A stretch of 64,000 nucleotides of DNA from Pseudoips prasinana (Eukaryota > Arthropoda > Insecta > Lepidoptera > Nolidae): positions 1,054,001 through 1,118,000 of the forward strand of contig OX621250.1 in the NCBI GenBank assembly GCA_951640165.1. The letters run 5' to 3'. Of the stretch, positions 9,416-22,310 are shown piece by piece; positions within the stretch are counted from its first letter, which is position 1, and every line of letters begins with the position of its first letter. The position numbers and the translations under genes are program-made. Below the pieces are notes generated by a model that worked only from the letters and a program-made list of their open reading frames with translations, was not told where the DNA came from and did not search any database.

Positions 9416-11160
9416 ATATTTCACTACCATAGTAAGTAACATCACATATTTAGGTTGTGTTATATTTTGAAGTAACACATATTTTGGTTTTTATTACATG
9501 GAGCGCTATGCAACAGGTATGAAGAAAAGTTACGTAATAATTCAGAAATAAATCTAGGATAAAAGTATCTATCTAATAATTAGGTCTGAAAGGTATTCTG
9601 CTGATTGCTAATATTGAGCTAAGTGTAATTAAGCAGATAGATCACTTCCACTGCGTCAAAACTGAAGAAGATCGGTTCAGCCGTTTAGGAGTACGATCAG
9701 GAACAAACAACATGAGTCGTCCCAGAAAGAGCTTCGTTTAAACTCAGCTCAATTAAAACAAAATAATAGTACGTTAATGTCCTCATTGGGTAATATTCAA
9801 ATGCTATATGAACTCATTTACGTTTCAATAACCACAAATAAATTATTGTTAACAATCTCAATACGTTACGGTTATCTGTTTATATTTTGTATTCAAATTA
9901 TGCCTCAAATACAATATTTAACTCTATTATCTTGCTCTATCCCAGTCGGGATATTAGTAAAAACCAACAAGGCACAAATTATTTTTTTTATTGTTTATAT
10001 AAATAACACAAATCCAATGAAGGGAATTAAAATAATATATTTTAGGCATACAATTCGTCATTATTCTCATTTTGAAATCATTACTATCTTATTTCATTAT
10101 TCACATTATATTCAAATTAATCCCTAAGAATTCGCAAATAAGTTATTTGTTTTAGAAAACAAATTAAATTGATTACGAAAACATTTATTTTGTTGAGCTG
10201 ATTTCTAGCTGCATTTCAACAAATATATATACAGTAGGCTCCATACAAAATATACTAGATTTCATTAATTACCAAGTGTGTGAGCTTATTTTCACAAGGG
10301 CTTCCAGTTGGCTATATTTTGTATAATTGATAATTAGTTTTGGAGAAAATGTGACTTCCCAAACTTGGTAAGAAACTAAAGAATCTGGCTCGCGTGTAAG
10401 TTACGTAAGTAATTCTTGTGCAAGTAAAACTTGGCGGGTTTAACTTGCATGTTTAAAAGAAAGGCCCATACCATTATAACATTTAATAAAATCTTAAACC
10501 AACGAAGGATGCAACCATGAATCTTTCATTTCGATGGTCTTAAAGATAAAAGTAAGTAATTTCTTATGTAATTACGCTGTATAGTAATGGCATGCTTTAA
10601 TTTAGCCACATTTAAGATAACATTCCTTAATTAAGTAATTTTAAGGTAAAGTTAAGTTTTCCGTAAAACCAACACAGAGGTTTATTATTAAAGCTATGGT
10701 ATCCGTCTGTCACGGGTAGCGTCGTTTAAGTATTCTACCTTTTCCCAATCTCATGCGACTTAAACATATCCCTCGCATCTCGTGTGCGCCTGCTCTAAGC
10801 TCTCAGTACAAATCAAATTTCCTTTCCTCTGTTGCGGCCACACAGAGAATTTAAACCAACAAACTATATCTTTATGTTTTCTCTCTCACTGACTTCTTAG
10901 GAAATACTTAAAATAATATATACGTTTGATATTGGCTGCTGGTTTTCTGAAATTAATTGTTTGCGTAGTTTATTTGAGGTCGCAGTTGCGTTATATCCAT
11001 AACTTTTATGTTCATTTTATTATATTATTTTATACCGCGACGGTCGAGTGTTAGGTCGTACAAGTCAATACAATGAGGTAGTCGATTTATATCCCGAGTT
11101 GGACTAAAAAGTGTTATTGGGATTTTACTAGCAAGAAAAATATCTAGACACCTAAACACC
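9416..11160. other. AT-rich DNA, nothing recognised
   Basis: About 1.7 kb without a supported feature. The plus-strand open frame at 9777-10127 is composed of AT-rich codons and looks like chance. Confidence 0.5.
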
Positions 11161-11194
11161 TGACTGCAAGTGTAGCGCGGTAGTTGCATGTTTC

Positions 11195-11292
11195 GGGCTT
11201 GATTCCATTATATGAGAGCTATTTGTGTGGCTCAAATATAGGTGTTCTGAGTCTGGGTGTACTTTCTGTCCGTGAATTGCTTGTTTGTAAAG
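11195..11292 (+). repeat. S2 SINE, 3' body fragment
   Basis: CTATTTGTGTGGCTC, TGTTCTGAGTCTGG and GTTTGTAAAGTAACCC match the S2 body at 23380-23465. A decayed head may lie just to the left (11162-11194). Confidence 0.55.
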
Positions 11293-11508
11293 TAACCCGC
11301 GAGTGCCCGGGTCTCGGAGAGCACGTAAAATTGGCCCTGCGCCTGTAATTCCACGGTCGTGTCGAACAGAAGTCCTACTAAATTATGTGAATGAGGGCAT
11401 AGGAAGTGCTCCCGTGTTTGCGCACACACTCTTGACCTATAATGTATCCTGTGTAGTTGGCTAGTATCCTTTGAGATTGGTCGCCGTAGCTATAATTTGG
11501 CCAGTAGC
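11293..11508 (+). repeat. S3 SINE, 3' fragment joined to S2
   Basis: CTCGGAGAGCACGTAAAATT, GTTTGCGCACACACT and GGTCGCCGTAGC match the S3 tail at 35595-35799. It is joined directly to an S2 fragment, giving a chimeric arrangement. Confidence 0.6.
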
Positions 11509-12309
11509 TTTATTAGTTTACGATTTTTATTGAGTTTTTACGACCCGCTGATAGCCAGTTACTCTCACGGGCTTGTAAAATTTAACGTCAATTAATTCTT
11601 AATTGAATGATTGAAACTAGAAAATGGCTTTGGAATTAGATCTGCCTTTGAGAATTATTGTGCTAAAAGATTTTAAATAAATAAATAAACCAATTGTTTA
11701 ATGAATCATAAATCAATTCTTTCTTGCCTAGTCACATTGTCTTTTCAATCTCGTATGAAATCACGTAACTGACATCAAAATAAACGCCTCCTTATAACAT
11801 GTTCTAGTATTGTACCACATTAAAACACTCTAGATTCAAAACAAATGTTTGTTGATCACACACATGTTTCTTTCTAAATTTAGAAACCGCTATCTTAATT
11901 TTAAAAAACCAACAACATAAATAAAACGATGTCATTTTTATGCTCTACTTAATTTAGAATGAAGACGTCTTGACAAAAGCTCCTTCCTTATCAACTGAAA
12001 ACAACCTACGACACATAATTCCCTAGTTTAGAGTTACAAATTAACTCACTGTCTACAACGAGACGAAGGACAGGCTATTGTGTTACACATCACAGCCGGA
12101 ATATGTATTTTGTAAGGAAGTATCAAGTTCGAAATAAAGATGATTGGAAATGAAAGACCTCAGGGATGATGAAGATTTCACTGTTGTAAGGATCCAGTTA
12201 CTTAACCACCCTTAACGAATTAAGGGCGGCTTGAAGCTAAATAGGAATTAAATAATGTTTTTACATCGTCTTCACAAAAGAACATTCTGTATTCTATTTT
12301 TCGTATATG
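11509..12309. other. Unrecognised AT-rich DNA
   Basis: No feature supported. Confidence 0.45.
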
Positions 12310-12402
12310 GAAATCGATCAAGCAATGCAAGACCGGTAATTGTGGAGAACTTTGGGGGAGGTCTTTGTCCAACTGTGAACGTATTTTGAATGATATGATT
12401 AT
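12310..12402 (+). pseudogene. LINE ORF2 terminal scrap
   Basis: AATTGTGGAGAACTTTGGGG and GAGGTCTTTGTCC encode a decayed form of the LWRSLGEAFVQQWTS phrase that ends ORF2 in one LINE group; related ends lie at 13370, 15915, 17275, 33718 (minus) and 44003 (minus). Confidence 0.5.
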
Positions 12403-12931
12403 GAAATCGGTTCCTGTGACATTAGTATAGAATGAAACCTATTACTGTCCCACTATAAGGTAAAGGCTTCATCTCACAATGAGGATGTATAAGACATGGT
12501 TTATCTCGGTGGCTTAGTGGAGGTCGGCAGACTTCACACGCCATCAAGAATATTTGGAGTACTCTGAGGCATGCAGTTTATAAGTACGAGATAAATAATT
12601 TCTAACACGCGTATAAATATCAAAATCCGTGAAGTTACTGGCCCAGAAATATTACAGGGGCAACATTACATCCGTGCGTGGTATAAAAGGCAACTATCGG
12701 ATACAGCAGGTTGTCGGGCAGCAGCGTCAATATCATGAAATAAACGACTAGTTTCGATTAAAAGTACCATGTTCTCTCATTGAATTACCGAGATCAATTT
12801 TAAAGCTTCATTAGGACTTTTCTAGACAGAAGCATTGTCTGATCAGATCAGAAAGTTAATGGAGTTAGAGCCCCATTCATAATAGACGACATGATAAAAC
12901 CATAGTTAGTTGATATTTGTTTTTTTAAATA
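12403..12931. other. Mostly unrecognised; possible LINE 3' scrap
   Basis: GTTGTCGGGCAGCAGCGTC near 12710 resembles ACTCGGGCAGCAGCGCT at 13322 and AGTCGGACAGCAGCGCC at 46799, suggesting a shared LINE-derived piece. Nothing else is supported. Confidence 0.35.
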
Positions 12932-13282
12932 TTAAATCTTAATTGCAGCACCACCCCAGCATGAAATACAGTAGAGTATAATAGATTGACAGAGTGCGAA
13001 ATAGACATTTCGTATAATGCTCTGGCTAGCAACGTGACGGAGAGTTTTAAATATGTAAATTAACTTCCGCACTCTTCCCGATAAGGCTACGATATGCGCT
13101 CTAAAATTTAATGTTTTGTCGATAATTCTGCCAAGGATGTTTGCCCTCCCCATTACAATATGTAAAAAAAAGGAAGTATTTGCGCACTGAATATCTGTTG
13201 AGACTGGAACTATTATTAACAAGTGACCTCCCACCCCCCATAACAATGTGTTATCAGGCCCAGAATTACAGGACCACCCCAT
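12932..13282 (-). pseudogene. LINE reverse transcriptase fragment
   Basis: A 117-codon stretch on the minus strand ending in a phrase typical of the region after the RT catalytic core: ILGRIIDKTLNFRAHI, then SGRVRKLIYIFKTLRHVA and VYFALCQSIILYCISCWGGA. The N-terminal ~45 residues do not look like RT, so it has probably shifted frame or joined foreign sequence. It lacks the catalytic YxDD and cannot work alone. Clade jockey/CR1-like is my best guess. Confidence 0.75.
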
Positions 13283-13289
13283 ACAATAT

Positions 13290-13500
13290 CCCGTGGGAGT
13301 CGTGAAAGGCGATACACCAGGTACTCGGGCAGCAGCGCTTTCTGTGGACCAGCTACCATCTATATGCGGTCGCCAACTCTCATGTTAGGCGCGGTGACTA
13401 CGACAAGGGTACGGAGGCCTTTGGGGGAGGTCTCTGTTTATTAATGGTCTATATAAGGCTGATGATGTTGATGATGAGGATCGGCCTCGGTTTCGCACGG
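13290..13500 (+). repeat. LINE 3' fragment
   Basis: GCGGTCGCCAACTCTCATG and GAGGCCTTTGGGGGAGGTCT, then GATGATGTTGATGATGAGGA, resemble the 46800-46920 region and other LINE ends that finish in ATG/GAT triplets. It is on the strand opposite to 12932-13282. Confidence 0.5.
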
Positions 13501-14849
13501 GTAGATAGATAGAAAGATAAATTAGAATTTTAAATGAGAATGAATAAAGAAATACAGCTTATGTGAATCGCTGATAATGTAGCTTTCTACTTTTTGTAAG
13601 AACTTTCTAAATCGGTTAAGTAGTTTTTGAGTACATCCATTACGAGTAAACAAATAAATCTTCCAAAACCGAAAATCTTTTCTCATTTATAATATTACTT
13701 CAGTTCTGTACTTTCGGCTCAGTCAGAGGTAGGAACAGTTACGAAATTTATTCTGAATACTTATAATACACGCAATAAAATCCTGCAAACCATATTCAAT
13801 TCGCTTTTACATTCAGTTCCCGTGTCACATTCACAAAAACTAGCTAATTCAAATTCAATCTCAAACGCCTTGTTAGGGGTGTATGAATAGAGGGGGGAAT
13901 CCCAGGTCACAATAGGAACGGGGAGGAAATAGTGATGTGGTCGGGAGAGGGACACCGGGATTTTAGGTAATAGCATCGCGTACTATTGTTCGGGAATCGG
14001 AATCACGTCGCCGCGGTAAATCGGTGGTTGATTATTGATTATTCGTTTGCTAAAATATGTGTATTATTATATTAATTTGAGGCGATATAGATATCAATAT
14101 TTAGTCTCGCAATCGAAAAGTGATTTACGCGATCTTATGAGTGAAGACAAGTAGTTTAATAGCAAAACCGTGCTTTGGGGGGTACGCCAAGTTGTCAAGT
14201 CATTAGACCACCACGAATAAACTTTATCAGAGGACTATATTAACATTAGGGTCACTTTTGTTTATTATAAATCGACCCTCTGTTTAACAACAAAGAAAGA
14301 GATTAAAAATAATAAAAAGTTTGTCTTACAAATTTACGAAAGAAAAAAATAATTTAATAACATTGAAAGTCTAGTATTAGAATTTTATTTCGATGTATAC
14401 TACACTACCCAAGTAACACCGTTAGTTTTAATTCTGACACCTGTTGGCCTGAAAAAATTAAAGAAGATAGAAATAAATTACTACTTATCTTCATCTTGGA
14501 CACACTACCGTTTTTTATCTCATGTCAATTTTCTCGTTGGTTTGTTTCGTAAATATAAGGTGCTCGATTTATTCATGAAACTGGTCAAATGGAACAAAAC
14601 CAATTAGTGAAATACGATAAATATTTGTTTGGCTCCCATACAAAATACATCAGCTGATCATTATTATTGTATGGGAAGTAATTATATTTTGAGTATGATA
14701 CTACACGTTGTTCATAATTCGTATTAAGCGAATTAAGTTCCTATTTATGTTATACATTTACTATTTATGTTACAACTTGTATATACTTTGTATTTGTTTT
14801 ATTCGACAAATTGCATGCGAACAATTTAGTAATAATGCCACATATTGTT
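13501..14849. other. Unrecognised AT-rich DNA
   Basis: No gene supported. CTTTGGGGGGTACGCCAAG near 14174 recurs in weaker form near 38798 and may be a shared SINE scrap. An inverted pair TCCCATACAAAAT / ATTGTATGGGA lies at about 14636-14681. Confidence 0.4.
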
Positions 14850-15103
14850 GGAACGAAGTTCCTTCTCGCGCATTGTGAAAGGGGGCTAGACGGAAAAAAT
14901 TCTTACGAAAAGTTGTCACGACACTTTTTGCAGTTGTGCGGCGTGCGCATGTTTCTCTGTCTGTCTCTCTCTCTCTTATAGAAAGAAAGCCAGATATGGT
15001 GTCGCGACGATTATTTTTGTTGAGTGTATACAGGTTTTTTGTACATAATAATTAATAAGAAATAACTTCGTTCCATCCGGGTGTCCCTTGACACCTCTCA
15101 AGT
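14850..15103 (-). mobile_element. Element B, shorter copy
   Basis: Same repeat as 34816-35140, inverted. It starts GGAACGAAGTTCC and ends AACTTCGTTCCATCCGGGTG then TTGACACCTCTC. GGAACGAAGTT and AACTTCGTTCC form inverted ends about 230 bases apart. No coding frame. It lacks the 26-bp hairpin present in the other copy. Confidence 0.72.
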
Positions 15104-17274
15104 ATTTTTCATATTATAAAGATTAAATGTAAGTGAGTTGATTTGAAACAATAGTTATCTATATTGTGTAATTGTTCATATAATATATATAGTAAAAAGA
15201 ATTTCTATCAGTCACTAGTTCTCCAATTGCTAAACTCGTTGACTGGCGGTTGGCAAAAACACCTTAAGAAGTTATTATGTCTATAACGAGTATATAAAAC
15301 TAAATGTCTCGGCAGACCATATGCTGCCCAAAAAACAAAATAAACTGCAATCACAGCGCAACCTATCGGGTTCAATCGTAAATCCAAGAAGGATAAAAAA
15401 GGAATTTTATTCATAATGTATGAGGAAATGTTTTGATTTTTTCAATGTTTATTTTGCTATTCAAGAAAGAGACACATACAATAAAAATTATAAAATCGGT
15501 GCATCCGTTCTTGAGTTATAAATGGTGTAAATACACCGACTTTGTTTTATATGCATAGACGAATAAGATTTTAATTTTACTCAATTTACAACGACTCAAT
15601 CATAGTTAATTAAACTAGCGTACTAAGACTATGTAAATCCCGGGAACGCTCACCTACATCACTAGATTGAACAGGATTGAATCATGCTGTTCTCCGTAGA
15701 TTGTCGACGTCTTCGGCAAAAAGAGCAAGATATCTAGACCTGCCTAGATAACGGTAATGTATTTAATGGAAATATCTTCTGCAATTTAAATACTTTGAGA
15801 AACGGCTGTATGGAATAAGTTTGTATAAGTATTTTTATATAGAGGGGCCGAGTAAAACAGCGAAGAATATTCGTATCACCACCTCCTTCCGTTTACCAAG
15901 CGCGGCGATAATAATATATTTCATTGTTGGGGGAGGTTCTCATGCAGTAGTGGACGTTATTTTTTACATTGACATACATCCGAAATAGTGGTATAAACGA
16001 TGAAAAGTAACATTTATTATTATTTGCGTTTAAATAGTAATTTTCGCGCACAATTAAATATATTTTTAACAGAGCGATGTCGCTTCGATATTACTCTATT
16101 ATTTAAATATATTTTTTCAATGAAATATTCACCGTTGTAAAGAATACTTTCATAAATAATTCACAACAGGACATTGAATTGGCGCCAATGACTGAAATTT
16201 AATCGAAGACGAGTAAAAAGAAAATTGAGAAAAAGAGAGAGAACAGAGTACTGCGGATTGTTCCACATTCATCTAATCATCATTCAAATATTGTTGCAAT
16301 TTCAATTCCACACTTCAATTTAATATTGCTTTTCTTCTTTTTAATTAAAACATTATGATGTGACATCATAATATCGAACCGAGCTCAAACTCTTTATAGT
16401 ATAATATAGTGAAGACAATTGCTATTCATCTCATCATATGATCACCAAGCTTAGTCATCAATCCAGAAAGAAAGACGGGGGGGTAGCCGTGGTCACGTTG
16501 CTCTACCCTTTTCCCACGCTCTTCTCTTACTACACGAGTGAGTGTCACAAGTTCACATCCTCTTGAAAATTTAATTATCAAAATTGGTTCACAAATAACG
16601 CAAAACACAGTCCAAAAATCATTCAATCAAATTGATAAACTCCTTATTTGAAATCGCATATATATAAATTTGCATTAAAATGTCATCGAATGAAAACCGG
16701 TTCCAATGTAGGCAATCAAAAACAATAACCAATAGATGTTATCCGATCTATTTTACATCTATCGTATGCACGCCGTAAATTGCACAAAAGTAATCTAAGA
16801 AATCGACCCAACTCTTTTTCAATTCGTAGCGATAAATTTTCCTGCCAAGTCCGATGAGTACGGCTATTACGGCTTCATGTACGAGCTTAATGCACTGCGA
16901 GGTGCTATCGTTCTAATTACGTGATTCTTCAGTAAACTGCTATATTTGACTGGTCGTTGGTCTAGTCTGTTTTTCTTCAACATGGCGTTTATCATTAGCC
17001 TAGGAAGATTTCAATTCTTCAACAGACAATAGAATCGAGTGGGGGCTCAAGGTGTCGAGGATACAAGAGTACGAACCAAGTATAACTCGCGCCAGAAGAA
17101 ACTCGTTTCGGGTTCCAAACCTCGGCTCAAAGAATATCACTAGTGCACTTTAATATGTCCTGCGTAGGTTGCGCGTCTTTGTTTAAAATGGCTGCCGCAG
17201 CGGTGTTATGTCCAGGAGCACTATTATTTAAGTACTATAATTTTTGGATGATATGAAATAATAACAAAATAAAT
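15104..17274. other. Unrecognised AT-rich DNA
   Basis: About 2.2 kb. TTGGGGGAGGTTCTCATGCA (15927-15946) is a possible LINE-end scrap. The open frames at 15208-15414 and 16426-16626 show no domain and are probably chance. Confidence 0.45.
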
Positions 17275-17355
17275 AAATATGTTGTGGAGATTGTGGAGAT
17301 CATTGGTGGAGGCCTTCACCCAGCAGTGGACGTCTTTCAGCTGATATATATAAAT
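17275..17355 (+). pseudogene. LINE ORF2 terminal scrap
   Basis: Encodes LWRLWRSLVEAFTQQWTSFS and then a stop, the end phrase of one LINE group. Confidence 0.6.
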
Positions 17356-17389
17356 GAATATCTTTGGACAACTAACGCACTACCATTTG

Positions 17390-17470
17390 ATGCCAAACTA
17401 GGCAGAGCTTGTACTAAGGCAACCAGACAATTGATAAAAATACTTATATATTTCTAAATACATACATATC
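17390..17470 (-). repeat. S4 SINE tail fragment
   Basis: CCAAACTAGGCAGAGCTTGT and CCAGACAATTGATAAAAATA are the reverse of the S4 tail. Confidence 0.55.
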
Positions 17471-17883
17471 TATCTTACTTTATCTGAATGAGTGAGTGAG
17501 TGTGCGCATGAGACATAAGACTGTGAGACGTAGTTTTTTCGTCAATCCTCATAATTTATAAACGACTGCACCAAATCTTTCTTTTAAGTATTCGTTATTC
17601 TCAAGAGTTGGTGTGTATAAACAAAAATATTTAAAAATATCACAAAAGTGAGCGTCCTAATGAGACTGTGAGACGTTGTTGTTGTTTTTTTGGACATTGT
17701 TTCTTCTGCACTATTAGATTTCTCTCCGGAAGGTAAAACGAAAGATGTTGTACTATATTACAATGCATTAACATATTAAACTTCAGACTGTATTGACACG
17801 AAGGTGATACGAAGTTCGCCGGAACAGTATTCGATAAATTATACCAAAACACAGAACTACTGATCGTATTCATCACAAAAAAA

Positions 17884-17950
17884 ATGTCCTAGGTGGGGAT
17901 CGAACCCACGACCTCCGGCTTATCGGGGTCACCATCAGACCAACAGGTCG
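17884..17950 (-). repeat. S4 SINE head fragment
   Basis: A B box GGGTTCGATCCCC on the minus strand, in CTAGGTGGGGATCGAACCCA, next to a tRNA-like stretch. With 17390-17470 it could be one copy split by about 400 bases; I cannot prove it. Confidence 0.6.
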
Positions 17951-19369
17951 GTCGAAATGAAAATGAAATAAACATTTAATTCAGCACAACACACTAGAAA
18001 TACAGGAAAGTAGAAACAACATAGATACCTACCAAAGAATAAAAAAAAAAGGTAACAAACAATTAATAAAACAAATGACTGTGTCTTATATGTCTCGAAA
18101 GGAACACCACTGTTGGTAGGTTGGTTTTCAGCTGGCAACCCAGGTTTAGTGACGCCCGGACGGAGTATATAATACGCTTTTAGTCAAATGTAAGCCAAAT
18201 GGAAACTTCTCAAACATTACGTACCTTATAATTGAAGGTGCCTTTGTAAAGCGAGTCTTAAGCCTACGGTTGGTTCATTTAAATTTTACATTAGATAGTA
18301 ACAAGGAGTCGGAGGTAGTTTAGCCGACGTAAATGTTCTAATTTTCATGAACCGTTTGACTTGAACTATTTAATTAGAATGTCTAAATTCACTAGGAATC
18401 TCAAACTAAGGTAATGACTATAACATACCTATTAGAGTCATACATAAAACACTGTAATCCTTATTCAGTTGTAAGTAGTTTACATTTCTTGATAGACTCA
18501 GGCTTGTTCACCGCTATTGTCAAAGCCTCCATTTCCAAACGCCATGTGGAAAAAAACAAGGGTCAATTACTTGTTTACTACAGGACGGATCTTGATCCGT
18601 CCGATAGCTGTGCAACAAAAAAGCAGAAACAAACAAAAAAGCCAAACTCATTAAAAGCATCCTAAAACGTTACTTTACAAATGTAAAACGTAAAATGTAG
18701 AAAGAGCTAAGGTTCAGGTTCATTTAGCAGCAAACATAATAAAATTGATTGTGAGTAAGAATTATAAAATAAGAAATAACGTACTTAAAAATAATCTAAA
18801 TTGATCTCCATTTATGTAACCTTGACATAAAACGTATATGTGCCGATTACAGAACTAAATAGTATCGAATAAAAAAAATTACATCAAATAACTATTTTCT
18901 AGGTATTTTGAATGTAAGTCCACAAATTCAAATAGATTGAAGCTTTTAAAACCTTAACTTAAAAATAATACTATGTATGTATAAGTATGACTGTTAATGG
19001 TATAAGCAACCATTTTTGGAATAGAATTAAATTGAATACCGCTATGGGATTATATTGTCACGTAAAATATTTTACGCGAATTTCCGCACAAAGTAATGCC
19101 ATTTCGTCTGAGCAGATTACAAACAAACACATGAAACCAAGAAAATGAAAGCCATATTATACTTAGTTGATCCGATAACTTAACACGTGCCTAGACAGAA
19201 CTCTGGTCTGATATTCTCAACTAAGTCTGATTTATAGCCGCCGAAGCGTTCCCCATAATTAATAAGATTATCACATTATGGAATAATTGCTAAACTAACG
19301 TCTATTTTCAAATTGCTTTTACCGGCAACGTCATCTACACTACTTGTGATAATAACTTCAATTACTGTG
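17951..19369. other. Mostly unrecognised AT-rich DNA
   Basis: The first ~90 bases (GAAATAAACATTTAATTCAG and on) resemble a minus-strand LINE 3' end. The rest holds nothing I can support; the 83-residue open frame at 18414-18665 shows no domain. Confidence 0.4.
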
Positions 19370-19602
19370 TGGTGACGGCGGTAAATATCAGAATATTATC
19401 ACCCCATTCCATCCCGCGGGGGGCGCAGAAATCGACCCGAGGCAACAGGGGTAACAGCTTCTTTCTGAGTACTATTACCATCATACTGCGATAGCCAGCC
19501 CGTCTGCCAAGCATGGTGATTATGGCATATTCCCCCAAGATGATTATTGGGGGAGGATTTTGTCGAGCAGTGGACTTATTCAGCTGTTCTGATGATGATG
19601 TT
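19370..19602 (+). repeat. L family LINE 3' tail
   Basis: GGTAAATATCAGAATATTAT, GGGGGGCGCAGAAATCGACC, GCCCGTCTGCCAAGCATGGT and GATTATTGGGGGAGGA recur at 24000-24262, 26800-27025, 42769-43460 and, reversed, 24728-24860. It ends GATGATGATG. Confidence 0.7.
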
Positions 19603-19914
19603 GAATCGGTTTCATATGAAAGCTCTATGTTTGGAAGTCAGTTGCGCATTAAATTAATGTTTAATGTCCAGAGGCCCGACTCCAGTTTATCTGTAATACT
19701 GTATAACTGAAACTTATTGAACATCATAACCTTGTCTATCTCACAAGTTAACTTTTAAACTGATTATATACTCTTAGAATAACTCCATTGCTGAACAACG
19801 TTCGTTGTTAGAAACTTCTTTCTACTTAGCTAATGCTGTTAAATTAAACTTATTTTATTACTATTTTATCCAATTTATATGAACTTCTAATATTATAATT
19901 GTCAGACTGTTGAT

Positions 19915-20011
19915 TTAGTAGTGAGTGACCCTGACTGCTAAGCCTGGGATCGTAGGTTCTATTCTCATCCGGGACAAATGTGTGTGTGATGAATACGATT
20001 ATTTGTTCTGT
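19915..20011 (+). mobile_element. S4 SINE head, left part of a split copy
   Basis: Head with GTGAGTGACCCTGACTGCTA and a B box GGTTCTATTCTC (decayed), up to ATTTGTTCTGT. The same SINE resumes at 20283, so the intervening 271 bases are a later insertion. Confidence 0.78.
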
Positions 20012-20282
20012 ACTTACTTATCGTATGGGCAGTGGTTACCGTCCGAGTTGTCCGAGTTGTTCAAGGCGCCCAGTAGGCCTCTGACATGGCTTAACGACTG
20101 TTGCCATATGAGTACAACCGGGACCGACAGCTTAACGTCTGAGCGCCTCCGAAGCACGGAGACGCTCAGAAATTAAACCACTTTGGTGGTCACCCATCTA
20201 TGGAGTGACCGCGAGCCTAGTTGCTTAACCTCGCCAATCGCTTACGGACCGGTGAGAGCATCTAGTTATGATGATATATATG
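20012..20282 (-). mobile_element. SINE with 5S rRNA-like head, inserted in S4
   Basis: Read on the minus strand, the head contains GTTAAGCAAC (20220-20229) and GATGGGTGACC (20188-20198) separated by 21 bases. Both words and the spacing are those of the internal promoter region of animal 5S rRNA genes as I recall it. The body has TCTCCGTGCTTCGGAGG, AAGCTGTCGGTCCCGGTTGT and CAGTCGTTAAGCCATGTCAG. The insert is bounded by an 11-bp direct repeat, ATTTGTTCTGT (20001-20011 and 20283-20293), as target-primed retrotransposition leaves. It fits the SINE3 class. Confidence 0.8.
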
Positions 20283-20422
20283 ATTTGTTCTGTGTCTGAG
20301 TATAATTTATCTATAACATGTATGTATTTAAAAATATGTAAGCAAGTTTATCAGGTGCTTGTTTACCATAGCCTAGTTTGGGATCACATGGCAGTATGTT
20401 AGTTTGTCAAATGTCTAAGAGA
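20283..20422 (+). mobile_element. S4 SINE, right part of the split copy
   Basis: Continues with TGTGTCTGAGTATAATTTAT, ATGTATGTATTTAAAAATAT, CATAGCCTAGTTTGGGATCA and CATGGCAGTATG. Confidence 0.75.
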
Positions 20423-21035
20423 TAAGTTAAAAAAACGACTTAACTTATTTACTTATTTTTATACCGTGAAGCACTTGCACAAAAAGTGAGCATGAAATTG
20501 CTACACGGTCTGTTGATGCGAGCCATAGGCGTCACCATATTGGCCGGTAACGGCTGTAATGCAACATGCCATAGAGGGCCGCAAAAAATGCTTTTATGGA
20601 AAAAAACACTTTAAAAACTTGATGATATTAATTAAACCCCCAGGTACGTCACTAGTACATAGGTACTCCAATGGTTCTTCATCTGCCGCAATCGAGATAA
20701 CAATAGGGGTGCAATTTTTCCGTACACAATGCTATTCAATTCGATGTTGTAATCGATACCGATAGCAATGTCTCGAGCGATCGAATACTCGTTTATTGAG
20801 AGTTACTAGGAAGTTCGCAGTTCTATTTGGAGAAGATACTCAGAAAATCTGAAGCGTTTTGTTATTTTTCTTAGTTAACGTTAAAGTCTAAGTATTAATT
20901 TACGTGTTTTTAACTTAACTTAACATATCACACTTTATATCTGCAGCTTTTCGTCTAAGTTCTGCCTAAATTAGTTTTCCGTATTTATCTAAAATAGTGT
21001 AATGTGGAAGAAACTGAGGGAGAAAAGTTAATACA
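20423..21035. other. Unrecognised DNA
   Basis: No feature supported. The open frame at 20559-20765 shows no domain. Confidence 0.4.
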
Positions 21036-21520
<485 letters not shown>

Positions 21521-21828
21521 AACAATAGGTACAAAATAAATTGTAGTATATTAAATACATTGTTTTAAGTCAGCGCTCAATATTTTATTTATAACTTCTA
21601 GAAACCTCTTGTTGTTGACATAAAACGCAAAGATTTGTCGAGTTTTAGATTCAAGAAGTATTTTGTTTTATCTGCTGGCAATTCTTATTAAAGCTATATT
21701 TGTAAGGAACTGCACTACATTTCATTTAAACGTTGTCATCAAATACATAGTTTACGATTCTATAAAGGACATACAGACAAACATTCATGTACTATAATCG
21801 CATTGCGTGTAGTGAACGCCTAGCCAGT
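21521..21828. other. Unrecognised DNA
   Basis: No feature supported. Confidence 0.4.
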
Positions 21829-21965
21829 TGCTCACATCGGTCCGTGATTCATTGGCAAGGCTAGACCGCGAAAATTGATTCATTTCTGATCGTGTCCATG
21901 CTCCGGAGGGCACGTTAAGCTGCCGTTTGGTTGATTGGCTTGAACCACACTGACACCAGGGTATT
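21829..21965 (+). repeat. 5S-type SINE, decayed copy
   Basis: ATTCATTTCTGATCGTGTCC, ATGCTCCGGAGGGCACGTTA and AAGCTGCCG match the body of the 5S family; the head is degraded. Confidence 0.5.
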
Positions 21966-22310
21966 CACTGACCACACGATAAAGTAAAGTAATAGACCCA
22001 AGCATAGGAGGTACTTGCGGAGTACTGCGGAGGTACTTGTGCAGTCGAACTACTCATAGATTGATGTATATGATATTAGCTTCTGCTCACAACTCTGTTA
22101 ATTTTGCAATTGGGTGGAATAATCCCATGAGACCCAATATGATCCCAGGATAAAAATACTTTATGTATTAATCCAGGTAATAAATTGTTTGTGTGCCAGA
22201 TTTGAACCAGATCAAAGTGTGTGTACATTTTCCTATGCCGATTTTCTGTGATGGCGTAAAAAACATACAAACTTTCACATTTTTTTATATCAATAGCAAT
22301 CAATTCTAAC
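21966..22310. other. Unrecognised DNA
   Basis: No feature supported. Confidence 0.4.

Noticed and set aside
9777..10127. 116-residue plus-strand frame as a membrane protein
   Set aside because: Ile/Tyr/Phe richness comes from AT-rich DNA; no coding pattern.
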